Positions 34,048-45,142 of a stretch of DNA of 64,000 bases are shown piece after piece. The stretch is from Dipteronia dyeriana. Taxonomy: Eukaryota; Streptophyta; Magnoliopsida; Sapindales; Sapindaceae. The notes under the pieces were generated by a model. The model made no database searches and was not told the origin of the DNA. It saw nothing but the letters and a program-made list of their open reading frames with translations. The stretch lies in contig CM065300.1 in NCBI GenBank assembly GCA_032871835.1, positions 111,225,088 to 111,289,087 on the forward strand. The letters run 5' to 3'. The position numbers and the translations under genes were made by a program. Position 1 is the first letter of the stretch. Every line of letters starts with the position of its first letter.

Positions 34048-34420
34048 AAAATTATATGTCGATAGTTCTTCGAACACTCATGGCAGTGAGGCAGGTATCG
34101 TAGTATGCACCCTAGAGAAAAAAGAAGTTGAATGTGCCATGAGCTTCAATTTCAAAGCAACAAACAACCAAGCAGATTATGAATCATTGCTAGTAGGGCT
34201 TAAAGTTAGCATAGCTCTCGGAGCAGATGAGGTCGAGATATTTAACAACTTATAGGTAGTCGTCAACCAAGTCTTAGGCGAGTATCTGGCCAGAGATGAA
34301 AGTATGATGGCTTATTTTGGCATAGCAAAACAACTCCTCCAAAATTTTAAGGAATATAAGATTGTCTAGATCCCTAGAGAAGAAAATGAAAAGGCAGATG
34401 CTTTGTCCAAACTAGCATCA
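34048..34420 (+). pseudogene. pol: Tat2 second (archaeal-type) RNase H
   Basis: LYVDSSSNTHGSEAGIVV at the start gives the first catalytic Asp; NNQADYESLLVGLKVSIALG the Glu; ENEKADALSKLA the last Asp. The usual SDSQLVV motif reads FNNL then a stop, so the second Asp is lost. This domain defines the Tat lineage and matches Tat1 3,406-3,780. Confidence 0.88.
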
Positions 34421-35755
34421 GTAACAACCATAATCAAGCTAAAGAATATTCTGGTTGCACATCTTCTCAGATCAATTATACTTGAGCCAAAAGACTTTGA
34501 ACTCTCAGAAATCCGAACACCATTAGAAGGTTGGATGACTCAGCTAAAAAGGTACCTGGAAGAAGATAAACTCCCAAAAGATCCCTTAGAAACAAAAAAT
34601 GTCAGGTATAGGTCAGCAAGATACACACTGAATGGAGGCAAACTGTACAGAAGAGGGTTTTCCTGAACACTCCAAATATGTGTATCAGAAGAGGATGCAC
34701 ATCGGATACTACAGGAAACCCATGGCGGAGTATGTGTGAACTATACACGAGGAAAAAGTTTGGCACACATGTACTCATGCAAGGTTTTTACTGGCCTTCT
34801 CTTTTCACCGATGCACAACGATCTTTAGAAAGTTGCAACGCTAGCCAAAGGATTTCCAATGACATTCGGCAACCCCTAAAACACCTTAGAAGCCATGTTC
34901 ACCATGTGGGGCCAAGACTTAATTGCTCTAATGCCAGTAGAAACAGGGGGTGTAGCGAAGGATGCAATCATGGCTGTTGATTATTTTACTTTGTCGGTGG
35001 AAGTTGCAGTACTAGTTCACATCATGGAAGTGAACACCATAAACTTTGTAAAGAAAAATATACTCTACAGATTTTGGAGTCCCGAATACTATCATCACTG
35101 ACAACGGTACCCAATTCTACAATCAAAAATTCAGGCAGCTGTGCAACGAGTACCAAATTGCAAATTATTATGCCACATCTGCCCACACTCAAACAAATGG
35201 ACAAGCTGAAGTAGTAAACAAAGTCATCAAGCACACGATCAAAGCAAAGTTAGATGCCAAAAAGGGCAGTTGGGTTGAAAAACTTTCTGAAGTATTATGG
35301 GCTTATCGGACGACAGCAAGGACTTCTACTGGAGAAACACAGTTTTCTCTGGCATTCGAAACAGAGGTTGTCATCTCAGTAGAAACATCGTACATATGGC
35401 CCAAAGTCAGGCTTTATAATGAAGATCAAAATGCTGATATATTGTTACAAGCTTGGATGATTTGGAAGAAAAAAAGGAGAAATCCCGTGTACGAAATGTG
35501 GCATATCAGCAAATAGTGTCCCAACACTATAATTCTCATGTTCGGATTAGGAAGTTCCAGTTAGGAGACCTGGTGCTTAGAAACTTATCGCTAAACACGA
35601 AGAACAATGTTGCGGGCTCGTTGGCTGATAAATTGGAAGGCCCATACAAAATTGAAGGAATAACTGGTCAAGGAGCATACTGGATTGCCCGACCACATGG
35701 AGGGATTTCACCCCGACCATGCAATGCCCAATATTTACTGATCTTCTACCCTTGA
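34421..35755 (+). pseudogene. pol: Tat2 integrase
   Basis: Integrase with a broken zinc region (34,650-34,880) and a core at 34,895-35,400. The catalytic triad is present: Asp in MWGQDLIALMP, Asp in TIITDNGTQF near 35,090-35,117, Glu in TNGQAEVVNKVI near 35,195-35,225. A frameshift near 35,078 separates the first two. The C-terminal region at 35,453-35,755 has LGDLVLRNLSLNTKN and LEGPYKIEGITGQGAYW. Confidence 0.9.
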
Positions 35756-36879
35756 AATTTCTTTTTATTTTTTAGTCAGGATAATTTTTTTTTATTCTTA
35801 GCAATCCTTTGAGATTTTCATATTGTTAGTTTTACAGTTATGAATAAAAGCCCGACATGGGATTCCAGAAATCTAAGCATATGATAATAAGAACATATGA
35901 AAAAGATTGAGCAAATGATAATGACATGAAACTGCATGAAATAAAATGCACGTGGCCATTAATTTGGCAAAAATCCCAAATGGGTGGAGAAGCTGAAAGG
36001 AGCATGCCAACCGAGCAAGGTCAGCCAAGACCTTAGCCAAAAGGCAAACCAGATGCACCAGATTCTGGAAAATGGCTCGGGGCACCGTTGGGAAAATCTC
36101 GGTGAGTTACGTAACTTTGTTAAGTAATTCAGAGCTTAACGATTCGGCAAACCCTTGTGCAGAAAAAAAACTAGGAGACGTCCTCAGTGATTTGCGTAAG
36201 GACTCGAACGTATGATCGTGATGGGACTCTAACGTATGGGTAGCAATCAAGTATGAAACACAAGTACAAATCTACTTGCCTGTTTCGAGATGACTTGGTT
36301 AATATTAGCTAGCTAATAGGATACTTGGTACTTAAAATTGTGTTAGCCAGTTTAATAAGATACTTGGCGTTTAAGATTACGAAGAAGTTTTTCGGGCACC
36401 TTAGCTACTTCATAAAATACTTGGAGTTTAAAAAGAGTTGCTCGGACAGCGATATTGGTAAGTTAGTAAGATATTTGGCACTTAAAATTGCGTTAGCCAA
36501 TTTAATAAGATACTTGTCACTTAAAATTTTGTTAGCCGGTTTAATAAGATACTTGGCGTTTAAGATTACAAAGAAGTTATTCGGGCCACGACCTTAGCCA
36601 GTTCATAAGATACTTGTCATTAAAAAAGAGTTGCTCGGACAACGTTATTGGTAAGTTAATAAGATGCTTGGCATTTTAATATTCGTAACAAGATTCGTAA
36701 CAAAAAGCAATCAAGAAAAATATGGAATTTATTAATCCTGAAGATTTTACAAATATGCCTAAGGTGGGGCTAAGGATTTAGAGCCTTTGCTAATGATCGG
36801 ATCAGGCACCATTTCGTATTCATGTAGGAGACTTTCATTAGAAGGTCAGGTGATTGTGTGAACTGAATCATCCATCTAT
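35756..36879 (+). other. Tat2 3' non-coding region with irregular repeats
   Basis: No coding signal between the integrase end and the antisense ORF. The part at 36,305-36,680 is built of degenerate repeats (separate entry). A plus-strand ORF at 36,325-36,597 results from these repeats and is not a gene. Confidence 0.65.
36331..36680 (+). repeat. Degenerate tandem repeats in Tat2 3' region
   Basis: A block of about 150 bp starting CTTAAAATTGTGTTAGCCAG at 36,331 recurs from 36,520, with a partial unit of about 39 bp at 36,481. The phrase aataagatacttgg occurs repeatedly, and GAGTTGCTCGGACA twice (36,434 and 36,629). The array sits where Tat1 has its 99-bp array, but the sequences are unrelated. 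Confidence 0.8.
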
Positions 36880-37148
36880 TCACTGTAATCCATTAAAAGA
36901 GATCGGTCCAACGTCAGGCTTCGATTCATCTACACTAGTTTCTTGACTGGCATAAAAAGTCGAAAGAGAATGCTCGGACGAGACCTCAAGATGCATAGGA
37001 TATGGATCTTTGCCTTTGCTATGAGAATAGGCTCTCCACTCCTTCATTTGAATCCAAAAATCCTCTAATGACCGATCCACATAATTGTTGATTGATAGCT
37101 CCCAGTTGGCTCGAGCCTTTTCAGTCGCCCGATTCTTGACCTTAAAGA
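36880..37148 (-). pseudogene. Tat2 antisense ORF, C-terminal part
   Basis: Open on the minus strand to a stop at 36,880. Contains IFKVKNRATEKARANWELS and DRSLEDFWIQMKEWRAYSHS. It is the continuation of the antisense gene at 39,404-40,690, from which it is separated by solo LTR D2. It lies downstream of pol on the opposite strand, as in Tat1. Confidence 0.7.
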
Positions 37149-39403
37149 TGTTGGTATTATGCTCGATAGTAAGAGTATAATAATGTATTTAAAAATCTTT
37201 TCATAAAAATAAAGTGATTTCTAGTCTAACAAATCTTAAAACATTTCTAGTTTAATTACGATAATTGTCAAAAGTAAAGAATCATAAGGTCAAAAAACTA
37301 TGAGAATAGAAGAATTGTTCACAAATCTAGATATGTATGAAGTAGACACAATTCTTTAGTTAGTCTTGAATAATATTCACAACTTAAGATAAAGGTTGGG
37401 CGCATTTATCATGTCAAAGTTGTAGATTCTTTTGCTAGCATTTGAGTGGGATCAAATGTGTTACGATGAGTCCAAAATCATCAAAGTGTGATGTCTTTGG
37501 GCAAAAGAATCTAGTGCACTAGGTGCATTGAATTGGATCACAATGAAATACTTTGACTAGAGTCGTCAATGGATAAAAGTTTTCACTTGAAGACAATCAG
37601 AGAGTCTATCTCAATTCTGAGATAAATGTTGGGCTTATGGTTACAAGTGTTATCATTTGAGCTATTAATGAGTACGATTATATAACATAGTCTATACTCG
37701 ATAGTTTGATGGTTTTCATTTGTTAGTCGATAGAGTACTTCATTTATAGATATGGACACCGAGGCTTCATTTGTTAAATGAGAGTAGAATATCATCATAT
37801 GGATGTTTTGAGGTATTGGATATTAAATCTTAATGGTAAGTTTTCAATAGCGTCTATTGAGACATGGCTTCTGGACAAATCAAAATATCCAAGTTCAAAA
37901 TGTGGTCATATGAGTAAATATGGTAACTTGGAGAGCTATAGGTGGTCTATGAGCTCTTGGCGATTACTAATATTCTTCACAAGGATACACTTTCTCCAAT
38001 AAGGTTGTCTAGGGTATGAATAAGAAATATTAACTTATTCTATCTTTATTTAAGAGTTCAATTTTAGTTCTTTAGTGGAATGAACTAAAATTAATAGATC
38101 GGACATAAGTGAATCATTTGTCGATTGTGATTGGGTTGTTTCTATTAGAGTTTAAATTTAGATTGCCAGCCAAGATCTCAATCCACACGAACTTGCATGG
38201 ATCACTTGATATATTCTACCGGTCTAATATAGAGGTCCATCTAGAATTGTATAAAGGCATATGGACTTGTTTCTTTTTGTTAGAATGGGTCTAGTTCACA
38301 TGTGGACTTTTTATAAAAGTCCAACGGATTTAATTAAATAAGAAAAATAATATATATGCCTAAATAGTGTCATGAGGGGCAATGCTAATATATAAAAGCC
38401 TAAATATTATTATTATTTTGTTTTATTATTTAGTTAAATGGAAATTAATTAAATTGGTAATTAATTAATTATTTAATTAAAATTCAAAATCTTTTTTCTA
38501 GTAGGAGAAGGTCTCCTAGTATTATACTATTGTTTGTAGTATAATTAATATTAAAGATTATATTTGATTAGTAGATAAATAAAAGGAATTATGTATCTAG
38601 TCAAATTAGGAAATTTTAATATGGTCACAAATACTCTAATGAGTTGGATTAGGAGTATTGTTGTAAAGTAGAATTCATCTATGAAAAAAGATTCTTTATC
38701 ACCAAGTAAATCCATCTAAGGAAAAGATTTTTGCCAACCAAGTAAATCTTTCTTAGGAAAGGATTTGTGATCCTATATATATCACCTTAATAAATTCGGC
38801 CAAACCTATGATTCTAAGAGAAAAAATTTCGGCCAAACTAAGTATTTTCTAAGAGAGAATTTGGCTTAGCAAGAGAGAATTTTGAGAGAGAAAAATTTAG
38901 TATTTTCCTCTAGACAAAATTCAATCAACTCTAAGATATAGGGTGTGAATTCGGACAAGAAGAGAAAAAGAGGGGAACGATTTTGTTTTTGATAGTACAT
39001 TAGTATCCTTTACATCAAAAAGGGTTTTGTGTACAATGTCAAATCGGGTTCACGCGAGTTTCAATCAAATAGATTGATAATTCACAATTGACTGAACCTT
39101 CTTGGATATTCTCTTGGAGGATTATTGTGACTAACAAAAAAAATTGTTTGTTTCCATCCTCAGGTATACAATTTGAAGAAAGGGAGCCCACACTTTTAGG
39201 TGATTCGCGATCGTGATTGGATTGGAAGATCTTGCGGATTTAATTCGGTGCTAGTTCAATCGTCTCGAGAAAAAGGTACGTTAATTTTTATATACATCAA
39301 TTAATCTAGGGTTAAGGTTCATGTTATTATAAAGGGGAAAAAAATATTTACACTTAACCCAAATCTAATATTTTTCACGCTTCTGTTGTGCAATGTTTCC
39401 TAC
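37149..39403 (+). mobile_element. Solo LTR D2
   Basis: About 2,255 bp homologous to the copia D LTRs from TGTTGGTATTATGCTCGATAG (37,149) to CGCTTCTGTTGTG...TTTCCTAC. It splits the Tat2 antisense ORF. No internal region or second LTR is nearby. I cannot find a clear target duplication (left AAAGA), so the right edge is uncertain by a few bases. Confidence 0.88.
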
Positions 39404-40690
39404 GGAACAATTCGCCAGCCGAGACCAACCCCCGTTGGAACTCCCTACGGAGTAAGGCATCATAGACTGGGGATCTCTTAAAACGATTGACCCCTTGCAC
39501 TTCAAGTTCCAGCTTGGCTTCTTTCGAAAGGGATTCAACCGTCAAAGCCTGGCTCTCAAGATCTTCAATCTTGGACTTATAAGAAGACTTTTCTTGTTCA
39601 GCCTCTTGCTCGGCTCGAAGCATTGACACTTAGGCAACGGAGAGTGAGTCTTCCAAAGATTTAGCTCTCTCTTTCGCAGTAGAGGCCCTCTCCTCGGCCT
39701 CCATCTGTCTCGCTAAACAATGATTGGTAAACTCCTGGGTAGAACTCGCCTCCTTTTGACATGCTGCACCAATCCGAGCCGGTTATCCTAACTCTCCTTT
39801 AATTGAGCTTCAAGTTGCTTAATCCGATCAGCTTGATGTTGTTATGTCTGAATAAACTCAGCAAACTCAGCAACCACCTGTAGGGAAGTAAGTTAAAAAT
39901 CTGAATTAAGGCATAAAACTACAAAGTTCGGGAAAGAATAATTACGTAAGTCGTACTATTAAAAATGTTTTAAAGACGCTCCGTAGGATAACCATTCCTA
40001 AAGCGACTCAAATGGTCTTCACCAATAAAAGCCTGGCCGGATAACATCATTCTCAGCATATCTTGGGGGTGGGACGCGTATGGTTTCCCGAGGATCCCAC
40101 TTCTACATCCTCAACCTTAGGGAGCAAAGAATCTCCTATGTTTAAATTTTCTAGAGGTTCCTTTCTTCCGTAAGGTCTCTCTGCTTGAGCACTCAGGGAA
40201 CTCCTAATGTCTGCATCTTCATCTCTCAACTCGACGAACGAAACCACTCGAGGAATTTTTGGAAGAGGTCGAATGGGAGAATCAACTGCCTTTCTCTTCT
40301 TAGCTCAAGTAAGGTGGAAGCCGAGGTCAGCTGCAGGATCTACCTGATCCTCCGTGATATCTTGAAAAGATTCAAAAATATTAGGGAGTGGGCCAACCTG
40401 TTCTGCAGGGGGGTTTCTACATCCTTCACCTATCAAACTAGGATAATCAGATGTTACACCACCAGGATGCCCTCCTTACCTGCCTTCATCCTTAGCCACC
40501 CTTTGGTCACTATCGAGTCCCATAGGGCCACTCGGATAGCTTGATTCCCTTGTGGTCGGCTGAACAACCTCTTCGGGAATATATTCAGGAACATACTCAT
40601 CTGCCTCCTCAGAATCTTCATCTGATTCATCATCAGGCAAAGCAATCCCTTTGTTTTGTCGAGAAGTCTCTTTACGACTCGCCTGAATAA
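39404..40690 (-). pseudogene. Tat2 antisense ORF, main part
   Basis: From high to low coordinate: an acidic stretch (DDESDEDSEEADEYVPEYIP, near 40,560-40,650), a KKRKAVDSPIRPLPKIPRVV segment near 40,250-40,300 that resembles a nuclear localisation signal, then coiled-coil sequence (IKQLEAQLKES; 39,375-39,629 EQEAEQEKSSYKSKIEDLES), then FKRSPVYDALLRREFQRGLV before D2. The layout fits the Tat antisense ORF family. The N-terminal domain of that family is absent because the sequence joins a Sirevirus RT at about 40,700. Several stops break it. Function in the family is unknown. Confidence 0.68.
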
Positions 40691-40699
40691 TTGTTTTCA

Positions 40700-41085
40700 T
40701 TTGGCGATGGTGTAGATGCTGTAGATCCACAAACCCCTTGGGTAGCTCAATAAGCACTTTCTCTTGCAATAAAGCATTTAGGAAGGCACTCTTAGCATCC
40801 ATTTGATGTAATTTAAACTTGTGCACACAAGATATGGAAAAGAGAAGCCTTATAGAATCAAGACGGGGAAACCAGAGTAAAAGTCTCCTCAAAATTGATA
40901 CCTTCAATTTGAGAGTATCCTTGTGCTATAAGTCTAGCCTTATTACGTATGATGTTGCCATCCTCATCCGACTTGTTCTTGTATACCCACTTGGTACCAA
41001 TGACATTAGTGTTCTTGGGTCTAGGAACTAGAGTCCAAACCTCGTTTCTTTCAAATTGGTTTAGCTCTTCGAGCATAGCAAAAAC
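40700..41085 (-). pseudogene. pol: Sirevirus-type RT, N-terminal part
   Basis: NEVWTLVPRPKNTNVIGTKW, KARLIAQGYSQIEGINFEET, a frameshift near 40,870, then IRLLFSISCVHKFKLHQMDA and PKGFVDLQH. QMDAKSAFLN is the RT motif with the first palm Asp. The sequence ends at about 40,705, well before the YVDD box, where Tat2 sequence begins. The rest of the RT and RNase H are missing. Confidence 0.88.
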
Positions 41086-42321
41086 CTAAATCTCATCATT
41101 TAATGGTTTATCAACCCTTTTGGGTTTAATTTGAGAGGTGTAACATGTATAGCTAATTTGATTAGCTATGTGACACCTTGTTCTAATACCCTCATTTACA
41201 TTTCCTAGAATATAATTCTTGTTGTGGAGATGTCTAACCCATGGAGCGGGATCTTTAGAGTTAAAAGATGGATCTCTATCAAGAGGTTGAATGACCTCTT
41301 CATCAATATTTGACTTCACATCACTTGAAGTCTCATCATTCTTCTCCAAGGATGAATCATCATTCTCACAAACGTCCTCCTCATGGTTGACAATTTTTGA
41401 CCTACAATCATCAATAACAACTTTTGATGATTCCATGACACTTCGAGTTTTTAAATTGAAAACTCTATAGGCCTTGCTATTGAGTGCATATCCAAGATAA
41501 ATACCCTTATCACTCTTGGCATCAAACTTGCCAAGTTGATCCCAATCATTAAGAATATAGTACTTGCTTTCAAATATGTGGAAATCGCTAACATTTGGTT
41601 TTCTACCCTTTCATAACTCATAGGATGTTTGTTTGGTCATGCGTTTAAGGAATATTCTATTCCCTCTATAACAAGCCATATTAACAGCTTCAGCCAAAAG
41701 ATTCATAGGAATCTTGTTGTTGTGCGACATCACCCAATCGATCTCTTGTAACACCCTATTCTTGCTTTCTACAACCCCATTTTGTTGGGAAGTCCTAGGA
41801 TCCAAGAATTCAAGATAAATGCCTGGATTATTGCAAAAGCTCTAAAAGCTACCATTTTTAAACTCTTTCCTTGGATCACTTTTAATTCTCTTAATGCTTC
41901 TAATGTGAGAATTCTTCTCATTTTGAATTTTGACACATAGCATTTTAATTTTTCAATAGCCTTGGACTTCTCTCTAAGAAAGTAGGTCAAAGTGAACCTA
42001 GAGAAGTCATACACAACAACAAGAATATACCTGTTTCCACCTAAACTTTTGGTATGGATGGGATCCATAAGGTCCATATGGATGAGTTCGAAAGGCTCCT
42101 TATTGGATATGTATTTTCCTCATTTGTGAACAGTTTTAGTTTGCTTTCTTTGTTAACAAGTTCCACAAACTCCTTCAATCCTCTTCCTAAGCTTGGGAAG
42201 GCTTCCCACAACATTCAACCTATCAAGGACTTTCAAGTCTCTATAATTCATGTGGCCAAATCTTTGATGCCACAATTCAACTTGCTCATAGTTTGACAAG
42301 TTACAAGAGGTATTATTAGAC
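41086..42321 (-). pseudogene. pol: Sirevirus-type integrase
   Basis: Pre-integrase finger at 42,080-42,300 (broken), then MDLMDPIHTKSLGGNRYILV with the first catalytic Asp, FSRFTLTYFLREKSKA, a disturbed middle, DPRTSQQNGVVESKNRVLQE (Glu present) at 41,700-41,805 and a C-terminal linker with ILGNVNEGIRTRC (41,086-41,436). The LMGPM..SLGGKRY-type motif and the PxEGVRTR-type linker are typical of the Sirevirus lineage. Confidence 0.85.
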
Positions 42322-42513
42322 TCAAGACAATAACAATCTTAATCTTTTGCCCTTCATTAAAACTTTCCAGTTTTCCTTGAGAATAGAGCAATCAACTTTG
42401 CCAAACATAACCGAAAGCCCTTCATCATTTAAGTGTGATATAGTAATGAGATTGGCTTGCAAGCCATCCACATAAAGTGCATTGGACAATGTGAAAATTC
42501 CCTTAACCACTTA
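42322..42513 (-). pseudogene. pol: Sirevirus-type protease C-terminus
   Basis: ALYVDGLQANLITISHLNDE matches the end of copia proteases (LxNVLYVPGLKxNLISISQL). The active-site half and all of gag are missing, because LTR C2 begins immediately upstream at about 42,514. Confidence 0.85.
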
Positions 42514-44637
42514 TAATGTCAAATGTACCTAAGGGGGGGTAAATATGTATAGGCTCAAAATTCTTGTAATCCTTTTTTCTTTTAAAGAAATATAATTACA
42601 CAAATAAACTTTAGCAAATTGATTGATTAAACAAATAAGTATGCTAACAATACAGCAATAGATTAATCAACACAATTCATGGAAAGTAAAAAAGCAAAAA
42701 TCAACACGAGGATTTTTATATGGTAAAGCCTCAAGAATGAGGAAACATCCATGGGTTGATACCACAACCACCGGTAAAAACAAATCACTATGACAAATAG
42801 GAGATACACACTCAAGAGGCAATCAGCACATGATTCACCCTCTAAGCTATCTACACCTATTTTACCTTCGTGCCTAGTGAACTTACTATGCTGACTTCCT
42901 ATCCAGTACCTCCCATCTCTAGGAAGATTCCTTACTTGTCTATCCAAGTCCTTCTAACTCTAGACAAGATTTCCTTACTCAAATCAAAGAATCACTCTCT
43001 AAAATATGACTTCCAATGCTTAGTTATCCTAGCCACCCCGATCCTAGCCAAGACTTCCAATGCTCAAATTAAAAAATCACTCTAAGAAATGAGACTTCCA
43101 ACCTTTTCACAAGTCATATGATCTAAGTGAATATGAATGATGTAAACACACACAACATAGTATACATGATCAATATATTCTATGGAAACTAGAAATGAGT
43201 AGAAGAGCACATATCATATGTGTTATAGTTTTTTTTTTTTTTTAAATAATGCAATCAAGCAAAATGATGCATGTACATATCAAATATGCTTTTACAAAAA
43301 TATTTAATCAAAGTGACCTAGCACATGTAGAGACTATCTATCATAGAAAGATGTCAATAATCACACAAAATAGCCACCCTAGAATCAAAGCTAGCACAAT
43401 ACAACACCACAAACATGTGAAAACATAGATTTAAGAAACCTAACTCAACATGCATGTAAATTGAAACTCAATCTAACCTTGTTAGAGTTCATTACACTAA
43501 TCTTGATCACTTATGAAACAAACATATATAGAAGAAGAAAACCCAGGGTGATTGAAGACTTGAAGATCAAACTCTAGAGAGAAATCAATACCTCAAGTAA
43601 AAAACATGCAGTCCCGTTTTTGTAAGTATAACTACCAAAAATCCATATCAAATGACTTCAAACTCTTGTGTAAAAGATAGAGGACTGCTAGACAGTAAAT
43701 CTCTAACTTGAGTCACTCAATTCCGATTCCAAATGAGAAAGTTATGGTGTTTGGGAGATAAAAAATTTGGAGAGAAAATTTTCTGCACTTGTTTTTCTTC
43801 AACTTCAACTATTAATGAAAAAGAGATGGAAATGAGGTATTTAAAGGAATGTAAAAGAGAGAAATGACCAACCAATGGCCATGTAGGTGTGTAGTCTCCA
43901 TGAGGGCAGAAGGCATCCTTTCCCATGAGGCCCACACACCTCCATGGGAAATGGGCCAAAAGTCCTCATTTTGAATCCTCGTTTTGTTCTTCGGTCGTTC
44001 TTTGGCCTTCGAACTCCGATTTCAAATCCATTTTTGGATTACAGACTAAAAGTCCCTTATAGATATGGATGTCAACAAAACTTTCATAAAAGATATGAAA
44101 TTCAACTTGAAACACAAGGATGTAACCATGTACGTTAAAGACACAAAAAGTTTCGTAACTTCATATTTAGAACTTGAAACTTAATGAATAAGTAACCAAA
44201 ATGACCGAAACTCAATAAGGAATCAATTAAGCATAACTTCAAGTCCAATAGAATAAAAATGAAAACAAATAAACACAAAAACACACAACAATGCCAATTC
44301 CTAGATATAGTCAACATGCAAATTTTTAAAAATTATCAAATTAAATCTAATCCATGTGCATACTTTAACAATTGTGTGTATGTGTTATACCAATTGTACA
44401 CAACAATGTAGGGACACAAATGAATGCAATGTGTGTCTGTGCACTAACACCTTGCAAGAGGAAGAAAAATCTTGATACTTTTGCATCCAAGTAAGCATTT
44501 TTTCTCTTGAAGATGAACTTTGCATGAGAAGTTGCTTTCCACCTTTGATGCTCATATAAACCATGAACCACCAACACAACTAAATATTACAAAGAAAGAG
44601 ATTTTTGTTATGGAATAAATCCAACACAAATCTAAAA
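42514..44637 (-). repeat. LTR C2, Sirevirus-type
   Basis: About 2.1 kb homologous to C1: shared G-run (GGGGGGG at 42,533), the aggaaacatccatggg block near 42,740, and the GTCCCGTTTTTGTA block near 43,613. The right edge ends CTAAAACCTAA, followed at once by a polypurine tract, so C2 is a 3' LTR whose internal region lies to the right. On the left it touches a protease fragment and not flanking DNA. Minus-strand ORFs inside are not coding. Confidence 0.85.
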
Positions 44638-44840
44638 CCTAATAATCTCCCCCTTTGGATATTCCATGACAAAACCTCAACCTCACCATAATAAACAAGA
44701 CTCCCCTATCTCACATAAATAAGAATTCTTTTTCTCCCTCTAGGGACTCCCCCTTAAGCCAAGAATTCTTCCCCTGAAGACAAGAGGTACACCCTACACA
44801 CAGTAAGGAATACATGTCTCCCTCTTTTTTGTCAAGGAAT
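44638..44840 (-). other. Cluster of Sirevirus polypurine tracts
   Basis: On the minus strand several G-rich tracts occur in about 200 bp: ACAAAAAAGAGGGAGA (about 44,816-44,832), a TCAGGGGAAG-type tract (about 44,770), TTAAGGGGGAGTCC (about 44,747-44,760), TAGAGGGAGAAAA, and CCAAAGGGGGAGATT next to the LTR. Multiple tracts beside the 3' LTR are a known feature of Sireviruses and support the lineage call for C-type LTRs. Confidence 0.75.
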
Positions 44841-45111
44841 TGACAAAAGGATGCATGATAGAAATATGAAATGATATGCAAACAAGTCGTATAGAGAACA
44901 AAGTTTAACAAGTTAAGCTCCCTCTTAACATAAGATCAACATTTTGATCGACAAGTAACTTGTTCACAATGGAATCGCACAATCACATAATTAAAGCAAT
45001 AAGAGAAATTATACCATTACTTTTCAAAGTCAAAGAGAGAATCATAGAATTTCATTAATCTCTAAAAAATAACCTCTCATTGCTAATGAATCAAGCACAT
45101 TAAGAAGAATA

Positions 45112-45142
<31 letters not shown>

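Noticed and set aside
34678..34980. 100-codon plus-strand ORF in the Tat2 integrase region
   Set aside because: Partly an out-of-frame reading of the integrase zinc region and core.
37149..39403. Target duplication for solo LTR D2
   Set aside because: Left flank AAAGA has no convincing match at the right edge; I do not claim one.
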